DNA of 64,000 bases from an uncultured Afifella sp. (GTDB lineage Bacteria > Pseudomonadota > Alphaproteobacteria > Rhizobiales > Afifellaceae). The position numbers and the translations under genes are program-made. The notes beneath the pieces were generated by a model, which saw nothing but the letters and a program-made list of their open reading frames with translations, did no database searches and had not been told where the DNA came from. The DNA is taken from contig CAMYKZ010000002.1 of assembly GCA_947259045.1 (NCBI GenBank), positions 124,821 to 188,820 of the forward strand, in the 5' to 3' direction. This document shows, piece after piece, positions 41,870 to 51,572 of this stretch (positions are counted from its first letter, which is position 1; the number at the start of each line of letters is the position of its first letter).

Positions 41870-42577
41870 TCAATCGCGTCTCATCGCTTCTGACATCGCC
41901 TCGATCTCGCCCGAATAGTCCGCCATCGCGCTCTGCCCCGTGGGGCTGAGGGCATAAATCCCCCGCTCGACCCGTTCAAACCACCCGTAGTGATTATCGG
42001 CCATCAATCGCCGCGCGGTTTCAACCTGCGACAATCGCGAAACGTCTGCCGCCTTGGCCGGGCCGTTCTTCGCCAGAATCTTCACGCATTTCAACGCATC
42101 CTGGCGGTAGGCCGTCATCAGGCCCTGCCGGGTCGCCCCGCCCTGGTTCGGGTCGCCGACACGCTTGGCGAACTCCTTCAGGAGCCGCTCTTTTCGCCGC
42201 TTCGATTTGCGCGGACTGTAGGACGTGGGATCACAGTGCACTTCAACGAACCCGTCTTTCATTCTCACCGTCATCAATCCGATACCCAGGCGGCGGCAAA
42301 GCGATGTGTTGACTTTGATCGATTTCATGAAGGCCTTGCCGGTGCGACGCGGGACAACAATGTAAACGGCATCGGTGATCGCCTGCCGCTCCACCGCCTG
42401 ATGAAACAGCGATAGGGAAAAACCCGTCTTGAGCTCGACGATCACCGGATCTTCATCACCGCGGACCGCGACAATGTCGGCCGCGCCGATCTCGCCCTTC
42501 ACCTCGTAACCCTGCCCCTCAAGCAGCAGCTTGACGGGCGCGTACAGGTCTGATTCTCGAAGGTCTGCTGCCGTCAT
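41870..42577 (-). CDS. DUF2161 family PD-(D/E)XK nuclease-fold protein
   Basis: A 235-residue protein. ESDLYAPVKLLLEGQGYEVKGE followed by GAADIVAVRGDEDPVIVELKTG gives the glutamate, aspartate and ExK of a PD-(D/E)XK active site. KSKRRKERLLKEFAKRVGDPN and the C-terminal winged-helix-like tail (VSRLSQVETARRLMADNHYG, RVERGIYALSPTG) are typical of DUF2161, a family of Hyphomicrobiales and Rhodobacterales predicted to be phosphodiesterases. Role unknown; its core suggests DNA binding and cleavage. It is a single gene, convergent with the cupin gene. Confidence 0.88.
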   Translation of the reverse strand: MTAADLRESDLYAPVKLLLEGQGYEVKGEIGAADIVAVRGDEDPVIVELKTGFSLSLFHQAVERQAITDAVYIVVPRRTGKAFMKSIKVNTSLCRRLGIGLMTVRMKDGFVEVHCDPTSYSPRKSKRRKERLLKEFAKRVGDPNQGGATRQGLMTAYRQDALKCVKILAKNGPAKAADVSRLSQVETARRLMADNHYGWFERVERGIYALSPTGQSAMADYSGEIEAMSEAMRRD

Positions 42578-42664
42578 GTCTGTCAGTGCATTTTGCTTGG
42601 TCTGAAACCGCTATAGCGCCATTTGCCCCCCGGCCTCAACCAGCGAACCCGTCAGGTCGGATTA

Positions 42665-43861
42665 TCATTCTTTACCGCTTGACGCGAAATCGGGCGGGTT
42701 GAGGTGCATCTGGAGGTGCATGCCGTTTTCGGTTTCCTTCAGCACTTTCGTGCTCACTGAATCCGCCAGTTGCAGCATCAGGCCCATGCCCGACCGCATG
42801 CTGTTTTCAGCCGGTTCAAAACCCGGACCATCGTCGGCAAGACGGAGGATCGCCTGGTCAGCCTTGATCTCAAGCACGACCGACAGAACGCCGCCGCTGT
42901 TCGGAAAGGCATGTTCGATGCTGTTGGTCATGAACTCGTTGACGATCAGGCCGATCGAGACGGCATCGGTCGAGCCCACCGACCATGGGCTGAGTTCCAT
43001 GTTCAGCTGGATTGAACGATCCTTCAGGTTGTGGACGGACTCCAGATCCTCGCACAGCCCGACAAGGTATGCAGCCAGGTCGACAGTCGATGATGAATTT
43101 GCCTTGCGAAGCTGGTCGTGAAGATGGGCAAGAGACTTTATTCTCGTCGACACCCAGGACAATTCGGCTTTCGAATCATCGGAGATGTTGCGCTTTGCAC
43201 GGAAATTGATCAGCGACATGACGAGTTGAAAATCGTTGCCGATCCGGTGATGAAGTTCGCGCAGCAGAAACGCGTTTTCCTGCGACTTGGCCGTCAGGTC
43301 TTCCGTCAGCTTGACGCGCAGGATCGCCGCAGACAGCAACTGCGCATAGCCCTGCAGAAAATCCGTATCACCCGCGTCGAATTCCCGGATATCCGTACTG
43401 TCGACTTCAAGCACGCCAAACGGCAGGCCATCGCCCCTGATAATGACATTGATCGCACTCTTGATCTTGTGGTCGACAAGCAACTGGGGAACTTTGAACC
43501 GGGATTCGGTGCCGAAATTGTTTGACCGCACCGGTTCTCCGGTCTTCAGGGCAAAACCGGGCGGGCTGTTGATGTCACCGTCCAGCAAAGCATTGCCGAC
43601 AACGCCCTCCGCCCAGCCGACTCCGGCGACGACGAGCAGGTTGTCGTCGTCCAGACGGCGGAGGATTTTGGCGTGCTCCGCACCCAGGCCGCGGGCGACG
43701 TTCCGGACGGCAGCCTGCAACAGTTCCCGCAAATCGTCCGCCGCAAGGGCGTCTTCGCCGAAATCGACGAAATCCCGGACACGCTGCCCCCCGGAAACCG
43801 TGGATGGATGAGGATCGTTCAAGAGGTTTTCCACCATGATTGTCCGGGAGATCACTAACAT
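42665..43861 (-). CDS. GAF-domain sensor histidine kinase (HisKA_2 type)
   Basis: About 398 residues; the start is uncertain (ATG 43861 or 43837, neither with a good ribosome site). Residues about 30-185 form a GAF domain (VGWAEGVVGNALLDGD, PVRSNNFGTESRF, GVLEVDSTDIREFDAGDTDFLQGYAQLL). Residues about 205-395 form a HisKA_2 kinase: phospho-His in LLRELHHRIGNDFQLVMSLI, N box GLIVNEFMTNSIEHAF, G box LRLADDGPGFEP. Soluble and cytoplasmic. It diverges from the bphO-bphP operon, whose kinase is of the related HWE/HisKA_2 class, so they may feed the same pathway. Confidence 0.9.
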   Translation of the reverse strand: MLVISRTIMVENLLNDPHPSTVSGGQRVRDFVDFGEDALAADDLRELLQAAVRNVARGLGAEHAKILRRLDDDNLLVVAGVGWAEGVVGNALLDGDINSPPGFALKTGEPVRSNNFGTESRFKVPQLLVDHKIKSAINVIIRGDGLPFGVLEVDSTDIREFDAGDTDFLQGYAQLLSAAILRVKLTEDLTAKSQENAFLLRELHHRIGNDFQLVMSLINFRAKRNISDDSKAELSWVSTRIKSLAHLHDQLRKANSSSTVDLAAYLVGLCEDLESVHNLKDRSIQLNMELSPWSVGSTDAVSIGLIVNEFMTNSIEHAFPNSGGVLSVVLEIKADQAILRLADDGPGFEPAENSMRSGMGLMLQLADSVSTKVLKETENGMHLQMHLNPPDFASSGKE

Positions 43862-44262
43862 CCCGGCTTCAGCCCGGCAACGAATACAATTGCCGTTTTC
43901 AATTGGATTAGGGTGCGGGTACAACAGGTTGAATTCAGCGCTGAATGTCACCTCTGTCCCCCTGCTCCAACGCAGTTATCCTTCCCCAACAGGAATGTAT
44001 TCCGTCACCATAATGAACAGGATACTTCAAAACCCGGACTCTTTATTCCATATTGTATCTTCGTTGTTCGAATTGTATTGAATGGGTCTTCACGGAAACC
44101 GTTTTCCGGCGCAAGCATTCCTCGGTTCAAACGCTCAGAAATTTATGGTGCTGAAAAATGCGGCGCTTTTCGATACCTCTGTGCAGCGGGACCTCAGGGC
44201 GGTCGGGCAGTTGCAGTGAAATTAGGAACCGCATTCTTGAAACCAATTGGAATGATTTGACC
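43862..44262. other. 401-base divergent region between the sensor kinase and bphO
   Basis: AT-richer than the surroundings and probably contains both promoters. Small open frames here show no family similarity. No operator could be picked out. Confidence 0.4.
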
Positions 44263-44832
44263 GTGAACGATCTGAGGCAAGGTCTGCGCAGCGCCACACG
44301 CTCAAAACACGATGAGGTCGACAGCCTGTTCGGCAGATTGAATCTTGCCGTTCGCCGGGACTATTCTCACTTCCTGTTGAGCAACTATCTGGCCCATCGG
44401 GCGCTGCCCCGCTCTTCAAGCTACAGTGCCATGCTGGAAAACCACATCGCTGAAACGAATAATCTTCTCGCCAGAGACCTGAAGTCGCTGGATGTGCAAT
44501 TTGCCGGTCTCCCTGATTTGCCGGGAGTAAAAGACCTGCACGGGGCGGGCGTGCAATATGTCCTGGCAGGGGCTCATTTTGGAAAGCGCCTTCTATCAAG
44601 GCGTTGGTCGCGATCCACTGACACCATGGTCCTTGCGGCGGGGTCTTATCTTGGCTCCCGGTCAAACAGGCGATTGTGGGATGAATTTCTGAACCAAACT
44701 GCTAATTTAAACTGGTCGGAGGCTGACCGACTGGAGATATCTGAAAGTGCTGCCGTAACTTTTGAGATATTCTCGTTGAGCTTTAAAATCGCGGAGAACA
44801 ATTTTGCAGAATGGCAACCCGCAATCGGTTGA
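44263..44832 (+). CDS. bphO: Heme oxygenase of the bacteriophytochrome operon (BphO-like)
   Basis: About 189 residues from GTG 44263; the open frame extends to 44158 without family similarity. LRQGLRSATRSKHDEVDSLFGRL is the start of the heme oxygenase fold, with the proximal heme-ligand histidine in KHDEVD. GVQYVLAGAHFGKRLLSRRW corresponds to the distal helix (usually GAxYVxEGSxLGG), here with AGAH in place of EGS. The enzyme opens heme to biliverdin, the chromophore of the downstream phytochrome, whose gene overlaps it by 29 bases. The overlap and function pairing support the call. Confidence 0.85.
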   Translation: MNDLRQGLRSATRSKHDEVDSLFGRLNLAVRRDYSHFLLSNYLAHRALPRSSSYSAMLENHIAETNNLLARDLKSLDVQFAGLPDLPGVKDLHGAGVQYVLAGAHFGKRLLSRRWSRSTDTMVLAAGSYLGSRSNRRLWDEFLNQTANLNWSEADRLEISESAAVTFEIFSLSFKIAENNFAEWQPAIG

Positions 44833-47356
44833 CACTGTCGATCTGACAAACTGTGACCACGAGCCGATCCATATTCCCGGTCGTATTCAGAGCTTCGGTT
44901 GCCTGATTTCAGTCACCTCCGACTGGATCGTGAACCATGCATCCGTCAACGCGTCTGAAATGCTGGGGCTGCAGCAATCTGAATTGCCGGGAATGCACAT
45001 GACTGATCTCATTCCCGGCACCATCATCCATGACCTGCGATCCCGCCTTCAAATGCTATCCTACGCCGGAACGGTTGAGCGCCTGTTCGGACAGCCGGTC
45101 GGCGAAAATGGACGATTGTTTGACATTGCAATCCACAAGTCCGGACAGTCGATCATCATAGAATTCGAACCGCAAGTCGGCGACGAGCGCCAGGATTATA
45201 CCGGATATGTGCGACCGATGATCGAGCGCATCGGACGTGCTGGAACCATTGCCGCACTCAGTGACAATGCCGCCAGACACATCAAAGCCATCACAGGTAT
45301 GGATCGCGTGATGGTATACCGGTTTGCGTCCGACCAATCCGGTGAGGTGATCGCGGAAGCACGAAACGACGGTATGGAACCGTTTCTTGATCTTCGCTAT
45401 CCGGCTTCTGATATACCGAAACAGGCCCGGGCTCTGTACGAGCGAAATCTGCTTCGCATCATCGCCGATGCCTCCGATGACGGCGTGGTCATCGAACCGA
45501 CGCTCAGTCCTGAGGGCAATCCGCTTGATCTTAGCATGAGCACAACTCGCGCGGTTTCCCCTATTCACCTGGAATATCTGAAGAATATGGGTGTGAGCGC
45601 CTCAATGTCGATTTCGATTCTCAGGCGCGGAAAGCTTTGGGGCCTTTTCGCGTGCCATCATGCAGAACCGCTCGTTCTTCCATTCCAAATGCGCACCGCG
45701 TTGGAACTGTTCGCACAGATGTTCGGCTATATCCTGGACCAGAAAGAAATTGACGCCGAGCAGGAACAATCCGCACGCTCGCAAAGCCTTCACGACCGGG
45801 TGATGTCACAACTGGCTGAAGGCAGCACAATTGCTGAAAATTTTGACGTTATCGTAGAAGCCGTGAACAGCGTGATTTCCTTTGACGGCGTCTGCGGCTG
45901 GCTGAAGGGCGAATTCCGCTCGAACGGCGAGACGCCGACGGAAGAAGAATTTATGGCTCTGGTGCCGTTCCTCAACACGACGGCACAAGGAAAGGTTTAT
46001 GCAACGTCGCAGCTGTTGAAGTTTTTTCCAAAGGCGGAGGAATTTGCTGACCGGACCGCGGGCCTGCTTGCTCTGCCGGTCTCGCGTACGCCGCGGGATT
46101 ATATCGTGTTCTTCAGACGCGAGATGGCCAAATCGGTGAAGTGGGCAGGCAATCCCGACAAACCTGTTGAATCCGCGGCCAACGGCGCCCGCCTGACGCC
46201 GCGCAAAAGTTTCGAAACCTGGCGGCAGATTGTTCGCAATCAAAGTGCGGAATGGACAAAGAGCGAAATCGGCACAGCGGAAGCGCTTCGGATCACGCTG
46301 CTGGAAGTGGTCTTGCGGATGACCGACGCCAGTATGAAAGAGCGCAGCCGCGCCCAGGAACAGCAAGAACTGCTTATTGCAGAATTGAATCACCGGGTCC
46401 GCAATATCCTCAACCTCATCAAGGGGCTTGTGAATCAAAGCGGCGAAGGGGCGACGGATATCGCAAGTTTCACGGAATTGATCGGCGGGCGGATTCATTC
46501 GCTTGCCCGTGCTCACGACCAGGTGACGAAAAAGAGCTGGGAACCTGCTTCCCTCTACGAACTGATCCTCAATGAAGCCGAAGCATATCTTTCGCAAAAC
46601 AGTAATCGTGCCCGGATTACCGGGACCGACGCACTGATTGAGCCAAACGCATTCATAACAGTGTCGCTTGTGATCCATGAATTGCTGACCAACTCAATGA
46701 AATATGGCGCGCTTTCCAATACCAACGGGAGTGTTTCCGTAGACATCAGGAAGGAAGCTGACGGCGCTTTGAGCCTGAACTGGTCGGAATCCGGAGGGCC
46801 TCCAGTCGTCGCTCCAAAAAGGCGTGGTTTCGGTACCACGATCATAGAGCGCTCTATCCCGTATGAGCTCAACGGAACCGCCGATATACGATTTGAGGTT
46901 TCCGGTCTGAGGGCGGAATTCATGATCCCCGAGACCTATATCGCAAATTATCAGGAACGCGCTGGGCCGGAAGAAACGGTCGACACACAGGAAGAGCCAA
47001 GTCCCGTCCAGATCGATAGGGTGCTCGTCGTGGAAGACAACATCATCATTGCGCTGGATGCCAGGTCAATCCTCGAATCGCTCGGGGTCCGGAAAATTGA
47101 TGTGGCTTCCAACGTTTCCAAAGCCCTTAGCATGCTGTCAGAAAATTCATACGAATTCTCGCTGCTTGACGTAAATCTTGGCGACGAAACGAGCGACAAG
47201 ATTGCAGATGCGTTGCAGGAAACCGGAATCCCCTTCGTTTTCGCGACAGGTTACGGCGAGATGGCACCAATCAATGATCGGTACCCGAACGTGCCAATCA
47301 TCCAGAAACCGTACGACGCAAACGGACTGGCCAAGGCTATTTCCAAGGTTCTGTGA
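44804..47356 (+). CDS. bphP: Bacteriophytochrome histidine kinase with C-terminal receiver domain
   Basis: 850 residues; TTG start with GCGGAG 9 bases upstream. Residue C17 in DLTNCDHEPIHIPGRIQ is the biliverdin-attachment cysteine. PAS (about 20-120), GAF (about 140-310) with DLRYPASDIPKQAR, and PHY (about 320-500) form the photosensory core. An HWE/HisKA_2 kinase follows: phospho-His in LLIAELNHRVRNILNLIKGL, VIHELLTNSMKYGA, RRGFGTTIIER. Residues about 730-850 are a receiver (VLVVEDNIIIALD, phospho-Asp in FSLLDVNLGDE). It is cytosolic and senses red/far-red light. No output gene is adjacent. Confidence 0.95.
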   Translation: MQNGNPQSVDTVDLTNCDHEPIHIPGRIQSFGCLISVTSDWIVNHASVNASEMLGLQQSELPGMHMTDLIPGTIIHDLRSRLQMLSYAGTVERLFGQPVGENGRLFDIAIHKSGQSIIIEFEPQVGDERQDYTGYVRPMIERIGRAGTIAALSDNAARHIKAITGMDRVMVYRFASDQSGEVIAEARNDGMEPFLDLRYPASDIPKQARALYERNLLRIIADASDDGVVIEPTLSPEGNPLDLSMSTTRAVSPIHLEYLKNMGVSASMSISILRRGKLWGLFACHHAEPLVLPFQMRTALELFAQMFGYILDQKEIDAEQEQSARSQSLHDRVMSQLAEGSTIAENFDVIVEAVNSVISFDGVCGWLKGEFRSNGETPTEEEFMALVPFLNTTAQGKVYATSQLLKFFPKAEEFADRTAGLLALPVSRTPRDYIVFFRREMAKSVKWAGNPDKPVESAANGARLTPRKSFETWRQIVRNQSAEWTKSEIGTAEALRITLLEVVLRMTDASMKERSRAQEQQELLIAELNHRVRNILNLIKGLVNQSGEGATDIASFTELIGGRIHSLARAHDQVTKKSWEPASLYELILNEAEAYLSQNSNRARITGTDALIEPNAFITVSLVIHELLTNSMKYGALSNTNGSVSVDIRKEADGALSLNWSESGGPPVVAPKRRGFGTTIIERSIPYELNGTADIRFEVSGLRAEFMIPETYIANYQERAGPEETVDTQEEPSPVQIDRVLVVEDNIIIALDARSILESLGVRKIDVASNVSKALSMLSENSYEFSLLDVNLGDETSDKIADALQETGIPFVFATGYGEMAPINDRYPNVPIIQKPYDANGLAKAISKVL

Positions 47357-47446
47357 ACCGTCAAGGTGAAACCATGGTCCTGCCTGCATGGGTTTCAACG
47401 GCGCTTTTCGCATGATGCACCCGCCCGGCCCGGTTTGAGCCACTCC

Positions 47447-48604
47447 TCAAACCGAACCCTTCAGCGCCGCCCTGAAAATCTGTTTCGCGCCGTCCAGCGT
47501 CAGTTCCACCGGGTTGCTTGCCGCCGTCGGATCGACAATCGCCATCTCGGCGATCAGATCGATCTTCTGGTCATAGACGCCGAGCCCCTCAAGCGTATGC
47601 GGCACGGCGATCGCCTCGCGCAGGTCGAGCACGGCCTGCAGGAAACCTTCGAAATCGCCGCCAAACCCGAGCCACGCCGAAAGCCGGCCGATTTTGCCTT
47701 CGATGGCCTCGCGGTTGAATTCCAGAACATAGGGCATGAAGACCGCATTGGTCATGCCGTGGTGGGTGTTGTAGAGCGAGCCGACCGGATGGGACAAGGA
47801 ATGGATCGCGCCAAGCCCCTTCTGAAAGGCGGTAGCACCCATGGCGGCCGCACTCATCATGTGGGCACGGGCTTCAAGGTCGGTGCCGTCTTTGACGGCT
47901 TTCGGCAGGTTCTCAAACACCAGCCGCATGCCCTCCGCGGCAATGCCCTCCGCCATCGGATGATAGGCATGCGTGCTATAGGCTTCCAGGCAATGGGCGA
48001 GCGCGTCCATGCCGGTTCCCGCCGTGATCACCGGCGGCATGCCGACAGTCAGTTGCGGATCGCAGATCACCGTCGCCGGCATCATTTTCGGGTGGAAGAT
48101 GATCTTCTTGGTATGGGTCTCTTCGTTGGTGAGAACCCCGGCGCGGCCGACCTCGGAGCCGGTGCCGGCGGTGGTCGGCACGGCGATGATCGGCGCGATT
48201 GCATCGCCGTCGGCGCGGGTCCACCAATCGCCGATATCCTCAAAATCCCAGACCGGGCGGCTCTGCCCGGCCATGAAGGCCACCAGCTTGCCAAGGTCGA
48301 GCCCGGAACCGCCGCCGAAAGCGACGACGCCGTCGTGGCCGCCGTCATTGTAGGCTATCACACCGGCCTCGAGATTGGCCCCGACCGGATTGGGCTGGAC
48401 GTCTGAGAATATCCCCGGCTCAAGACCGGCATCTGCGAGGATCGCCATGGTCCTTGCGGTGACGTCGAGTTTCGCCAGTCCCGCATCGGTGACCAGCAGC
48501 GGCCTGTTGATGCCGGCAGCGCGGCAGATCTCCGGCAATTCGCTGATCCGACCGGCGCCAAAACGCACGGCGGTGGGGAAACTCCAGTTTGTATTCAGGT
48601 TCAT
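47447..48604 (-). CDS. Iron-containing alcohol dehydrogenase
   Basis: A 385-residue group III dehydrogenase. GGGSGLDLGKLVAFMAG is the NAD(P) motif, PTTAGTGSEVGRAGVLTNEE the family signature, and GTGMDALAHCLEAYST and GAIHSLSHPVGSLYNTHHGMTNA provide the metal-binding Asp and His ligands. It reduces or oxidises an alcohol/aldehyde pair in the cytoplasm. It is the last gene of a four-gene operon, 50 bases after the aldehyde dehydrogenase. The aldehyde dehydrogenase next door could use its product. Substrate unknown. Confidence 0.92.
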   Translation of the reverse strand: MNLNTNWSFPTAVRFGAGRISELPEICRAAGINRPLLVTDAGLAKLDVTARTMAILADAGLEPGIFSDVQPNPVGANLEAGVIAYNDGGHDGVVAFGGGSGLDLGKLVAFMAGQSRPVWDFEDIGDWWTRADGDAIAPIIAVPTTAGTGSEVGRAGVLTNEETHTKKIIFHPKMMPATVICDPQLTVGMPPVITAGTGMDALAHCLEAYSTHAYHPMAEGIAAEGMRLVFENLPKAVKDGTDLEARAHMMSAAAMGATAFQKGLGAIHSLSHPVGSLYNTHHGMTNAVFMPYVLEFNREAIEGKIGRLSAWLGFGGDFEGFLQAVLDLREAIAVPHTLEGLGVYDQKIDLIAEMAIVDPTAASNPVELTLDGAKQIFRAALKGSV

Positions 48605-48605
48605 A

Positions 48606-48677
48606 CTCAGATTCTTTTCAGATTTGGGGCTCAGATTCTTGTCCGGTTTGAGGCTCAGGCTCTTTTCAGATGGTAAG
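48606..48677. repeat. Three imperfect 24-bp tandem repeats at the ALDH/ADH junction
   Basis: Units start CTCAG(A/G)(T/C)TCTT at 48606, 48630 and 48654. The third unit extends into the last codons of the aldehyde dehydrogenase gene, the others fill the short gap before the alcohol dehydrogenase start. They may have arisen by slippage. No known regulatory meaning. Confidence 0.7.
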
Positions 48678-50040
48678 ATTTTGGCCGGGTGACGCTCTGA
48701 TAGCCGAGCACGGAAAGCGACGCGCCGCGGCCGGTCTGTTTACAGCCGGTCCAGCACAAAGCGGGATCGAGATAGTCGCAGCGGTTCATGAAGACGGTTC
48801 CGGTCTCGATCCGGCGGCCTATCCGGGCTGCCTTGTCGACATCATTGGTCCATAAAGAGGCGGTCAGGCCGAACTCGGAATCGTTCATCAGTTCGATGGC
48901 CTCATCGTCGGACGCGACTTTCATGATGCCGACGACGGGGCCGAAACTTTCGTCGCGCATGACGCGCATGGAATGGTCGACATCGACCAGGATCTGCGGC
49001 GCAATCCAGGCGGTGCCGGGCTTGTCTTCAGGAAAGAGCGCAGGATCGATAACCGCCCTGGCGCCGGCGGCCACAGCTTCGGCGATCTGCGCTCGCACTT
49101 CCTCGGCAAACCGTTTATGCGCCATCGGCCCAAGCGTCGTTTCCGGATCGAGCGGATTGCCAAGCCTGTACCCTTCGACGATTGCTTTCGCCTTGGCGAC
49201 AAAATCGTCATAGAGGCTTTCATGCACATAGATGCGCTCAATGCCGCAGCAGCACTGGCCGGAATTGAACATCGCCCCGTCGATCAATGTGTCGACGGCA
49301 GCGTCGAGATCGGCATCTTCGCGGACATACCCCGGATCCTTGCCGCCAAGCTCCAGGCCGATGCCGACAAAAGTGCCGGCGGCTGCGCGTTCGATCGCCT
49401 GGCCGCCGCCGACGGAACCGGTGAAATTGATGAAATCAAAACGACGCGACCGGATCAGGTCTTCCGTCAGGTCGTGGCTGAGACGAACATTGCGGAACAG
49501 GTCCGCCGGCAGGCCGGCTTCTGCGAAAGCCTGCTCGAACCGCTCGCCGGCAAGCAGCGTCTGGGTGGCGTGTTTCAGCACAACCGCGTTGCCGGCAACA
49601 AGCGCCGGGACGACGGCGTTGATCGCCGTCAGATACGGGTAATTCCAGGGTGCGACGACAAACACCACGCCGACGGGCTCGCGCGCAATGAAGCGGTGAA
49701 AGGCATCGGATTTTTCGATCTCCAGCGGCGCCAGCGCGTCTCTGGCAATCGATGTCATGTAGAACGCCCGTTCCTTGACGCCGCCGATCTCGCCGCCATA
49801 ACGCACCGGGCGGCCCATCATGTGGGCCAGTTCGACGACAATCTCATCGTTCATCGCCTCAAGCGCATTGACCGCTTTTTCGACAATCGCAATGCGCTCT
49901 TCCAGTGCTCTCGCAGCCCAGGCCGTCTGGGCGGTGCGGGCGCGCTCAAGACCGGCCTTCAGGTCGTCCAGGCTGTCGACATCGCGCTCGGCAAAGACCG
50001 TGCAGTCGATCGGTGAAATGCAGGTGATCTTGCTCATCAT
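48655..50040 (-). CDS. NAD(P)-dependent aldehyde dehydrogenase
   Basis: A 461-residue member of the ALDH superfamily. VAPWNYPYLTAINAVVPALVAGN and FTGSVGGGQAIERAAAG form the cofactor site, GLELGGKDPGYV holds the catalytic glutamate, and NSGQCCCGIERIYVH the catalytic cysteine (within three consecutive Cys). ESFGPVVGIMKV closes the domain. It oxidises an aldehyde to the acid. The stop of the ligase upstream is 20 bases away. In this operon it may oxidise a gamma-glutamylated aminoaldehyde, as PuuC does, but the substrate is inferred. Confidence 0.93.
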   Translation of the reverse strand: MMSKITCISPIDCTVFAERDVDSLDDLKAGLERARTAQTAWAARALEERIAIVEKAVNALEAMNDEIVVELAHMMGRPVRYGGEIGGVKERAFYMTSIARDALAPLEIEKSDAFHRFIAREPVGVVFVVAPWNYPYLTAINAVVPALVAGNAVVLKHATQTLLAGERFEQAFAEAGLPADLFRNVRLSHDLTEDLIRSRRFDFINFTGSVGGGQAIERAAAGTFVGIGLELGGKDPGYVREDADLDAAVDTLIDGAMFNSGQCCCGIERIYVHESLYDDFVAKAKAIVEGYRLGNPLDPETTLGPMAHKRFAEEVRAQIAEAVAAGARAVIDPALFPEDKPGTAWIAPQILVDVDHSMRVMRDESFGPVVGIMKVASDDEAIELMNDSEFGLTASLWTNDVDKAARIGRRIETGTVFMNRCDYLDPALCWTGCKQTGRGASLSVLGYQSVTRPKSYHLKRA

Positions 50041-50060
50041 AAATCCAATCTGCGCGGCGT

Positions 50061-51428
50061 TCAGGCGCGCTCAAAACCCCGGGCAACCTCCCAGTCGGTG
50101 ACCCGGCGATCATATTCGAACTGTTCCCACTTTGCCGCATGGACATAGTGATCGACTACATCGCCGCCGAAAGCGGCCCGCAGCATGGCCGATCCGTCGA
50201 GGGCCGCAGTGGCGTCACGCAGGGTGGACGGGATCTCCCGTGCGCCCTCGCCTTCATAGGCGTCGCCGACAAATTCCGGCTCAAGCGCCCGCTTGTTTTC
50301 GATGCCGTCAATGCCGGCGGCCAGCAGCGCGGCCATTGCCAGATACGGGTTGAGATCGGCGCCGCCGACCCGGCATTCGACACGGACCGCCTTTGTGCCA
50401 GCACCGCAGACCCGGTAGCCGGCCGTGCGATTGTCCATCGACCAGATCGCCTTGGTGGGCGCGAAAGTGCCTGCCATGAAACGCTTGTAGGAATTGATGT
50501 AGGGCGCGAGAAAATAAGTGATCTCGCTGGCATGGTGCAAAAGCCCGGCCATGTAATGGCGCATCAGGTCCGACATTCCATGTTCGCCGTCCTTGTCGCA
50601 GAACAAGGGCTCGCCCTCCAGCGACCAGAGCGACTGGTGGATATGGCTTGAATTTCCGGCGGCGTCGTAATCCCACTTGGCCATGAAGCTGACCGACCGG
50701 CCCTTCGACCAGGCGATCTCCTTGCAGCCGTTCTTGATGATGGCGTGGCGGTCGGCCATGGTCAGCGCTTCAGCGTAACGGACATTGATCTCCTCCTGTC
50801 CGGCATCGGCTTCGCCCTTGGAATTTTCCACCGGAATATCTGCGCCGTTGAGGCCGTTGCGAATGGCGCGCATCACATCCTCTTCCTTGCTGGTCTGGAA
50901 GATGTGGTAATCCTCGTTATAGGCGCTGATCCGGCTCAGGCCGCGATGGCCAAGCGCCTGCGCCTCTTCATAGGAATCGCGGAACAGGAAGAATTCCAGT
51001 TCCGAGGCCATGAAGGCGGTCATGCCCATGGCTTCCAGCCGGGCCACCTGCTTTTTCAGGATGGCGCGCGGCGAATGGGGCACCTCGGCGTGGGTGTGAT
51101 GATCAAGCACGTCACACAGGACAAGGGCGGTGCCTTCAAGCCACGGAATGCGCCTGAGCGTCGTCAGATCCGGTTTCATCGTGTAATCGCCATAACCGGA
51201 TTGCCAACTGGTCGATTTGAAACCTTCGACGGTGAACATTTCCATGTCGGTGGCGAGCAGATAGTTGCAGCTGTGCGTCTCGTCGACACCGCTTTCAACG
51301 AAAAATTCCGCCTGGAAACGCTTGCCCATCAACCGGCCCTGCATGTCCACCTGACACGCCAGAACAGTATCGATCTCGCCGTCGGCGACAGCCTGCTTCA
51401 GCTCGTCGAGTGTTAATTTACCTGCCAT
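50061..51428 (-). CDS. Glutamine-synthetase-family gamma-glutamyl-amine ligase (PuuA/GlnT-like)
   Basis: 455 residues. ASELEFFLFRDSYEEA has the first metal glutamates, NSSHIHQSLWSL the ATP/ammonia-site His, MAGTFAPTKAIWSMDNRTAGYRV the substrate loop, and VECRVGGADLNPYLAMAALLAAG the C-terminal conserved stretch. Several classic GS residues are altered (for example no adenylylation-site tyrosine motif), as in gamma-glutamylpolyamine synthetases. ATP-dependent ligation of glutamate to an amine is likely. Encoded between N-formylglutamate amidohydrolase (144-base gap) and an aldehyde dehydrogenase (20 bases), it fits a polyamine or monoamine catabolic route. Confidence 0.92.
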   Translation of the reverse strand: MAGKLTLDELKQAVADGEIDTVLACQVDMQGRLMGKRFQAEFFVESGVDETHSCNYLLATDMEMFTVEGFKSTSWQSGYGDYTMKPDLTTLRRIPWLEGTALVLCDVLDHHTHAEVPHSPRAILKKQVARLEAMGMTAFMASELEFFLFRDSYEEAQALGHRGLSRISAYNEDYHIFQTSKEEDVMRAIRNGLNGADIPVENSKGEADAGQEEINVRYAEALTMADRHAIIKNGCKEIAWSKGRSVSFMAKWDYDAAGNSSHIHQSLWSLEGEPLFCDKDGEHGMSDLMRHYMAGLLHHASEITYFLAPYINSYKRFMAGTFAPTKAIWSMDNRTAGYRVCGAGTKAVRVECRVGGADLNPYLAMAALLAAGIDGIENKRALEPEFVGDAYEGEGAREIPSTLRDATAALDGSAMLRAAFGGDVVDHYVHAAKWEQFEYDRRVTDWEVARGFERA

Positions 51429-51572
51429 TCGAAATGCCCCGTGATGATTGCCAAAAATGTGTTTGTGCGGCGGATGACGCAGAGTGTTCTTTCACCGCGC
51501 TCCGGCCCGGATATCCTGGCATCTAGCAGCCTGGATGCCGCGCCAGCCAGCGATTCCAGCAACCTGTCCACC

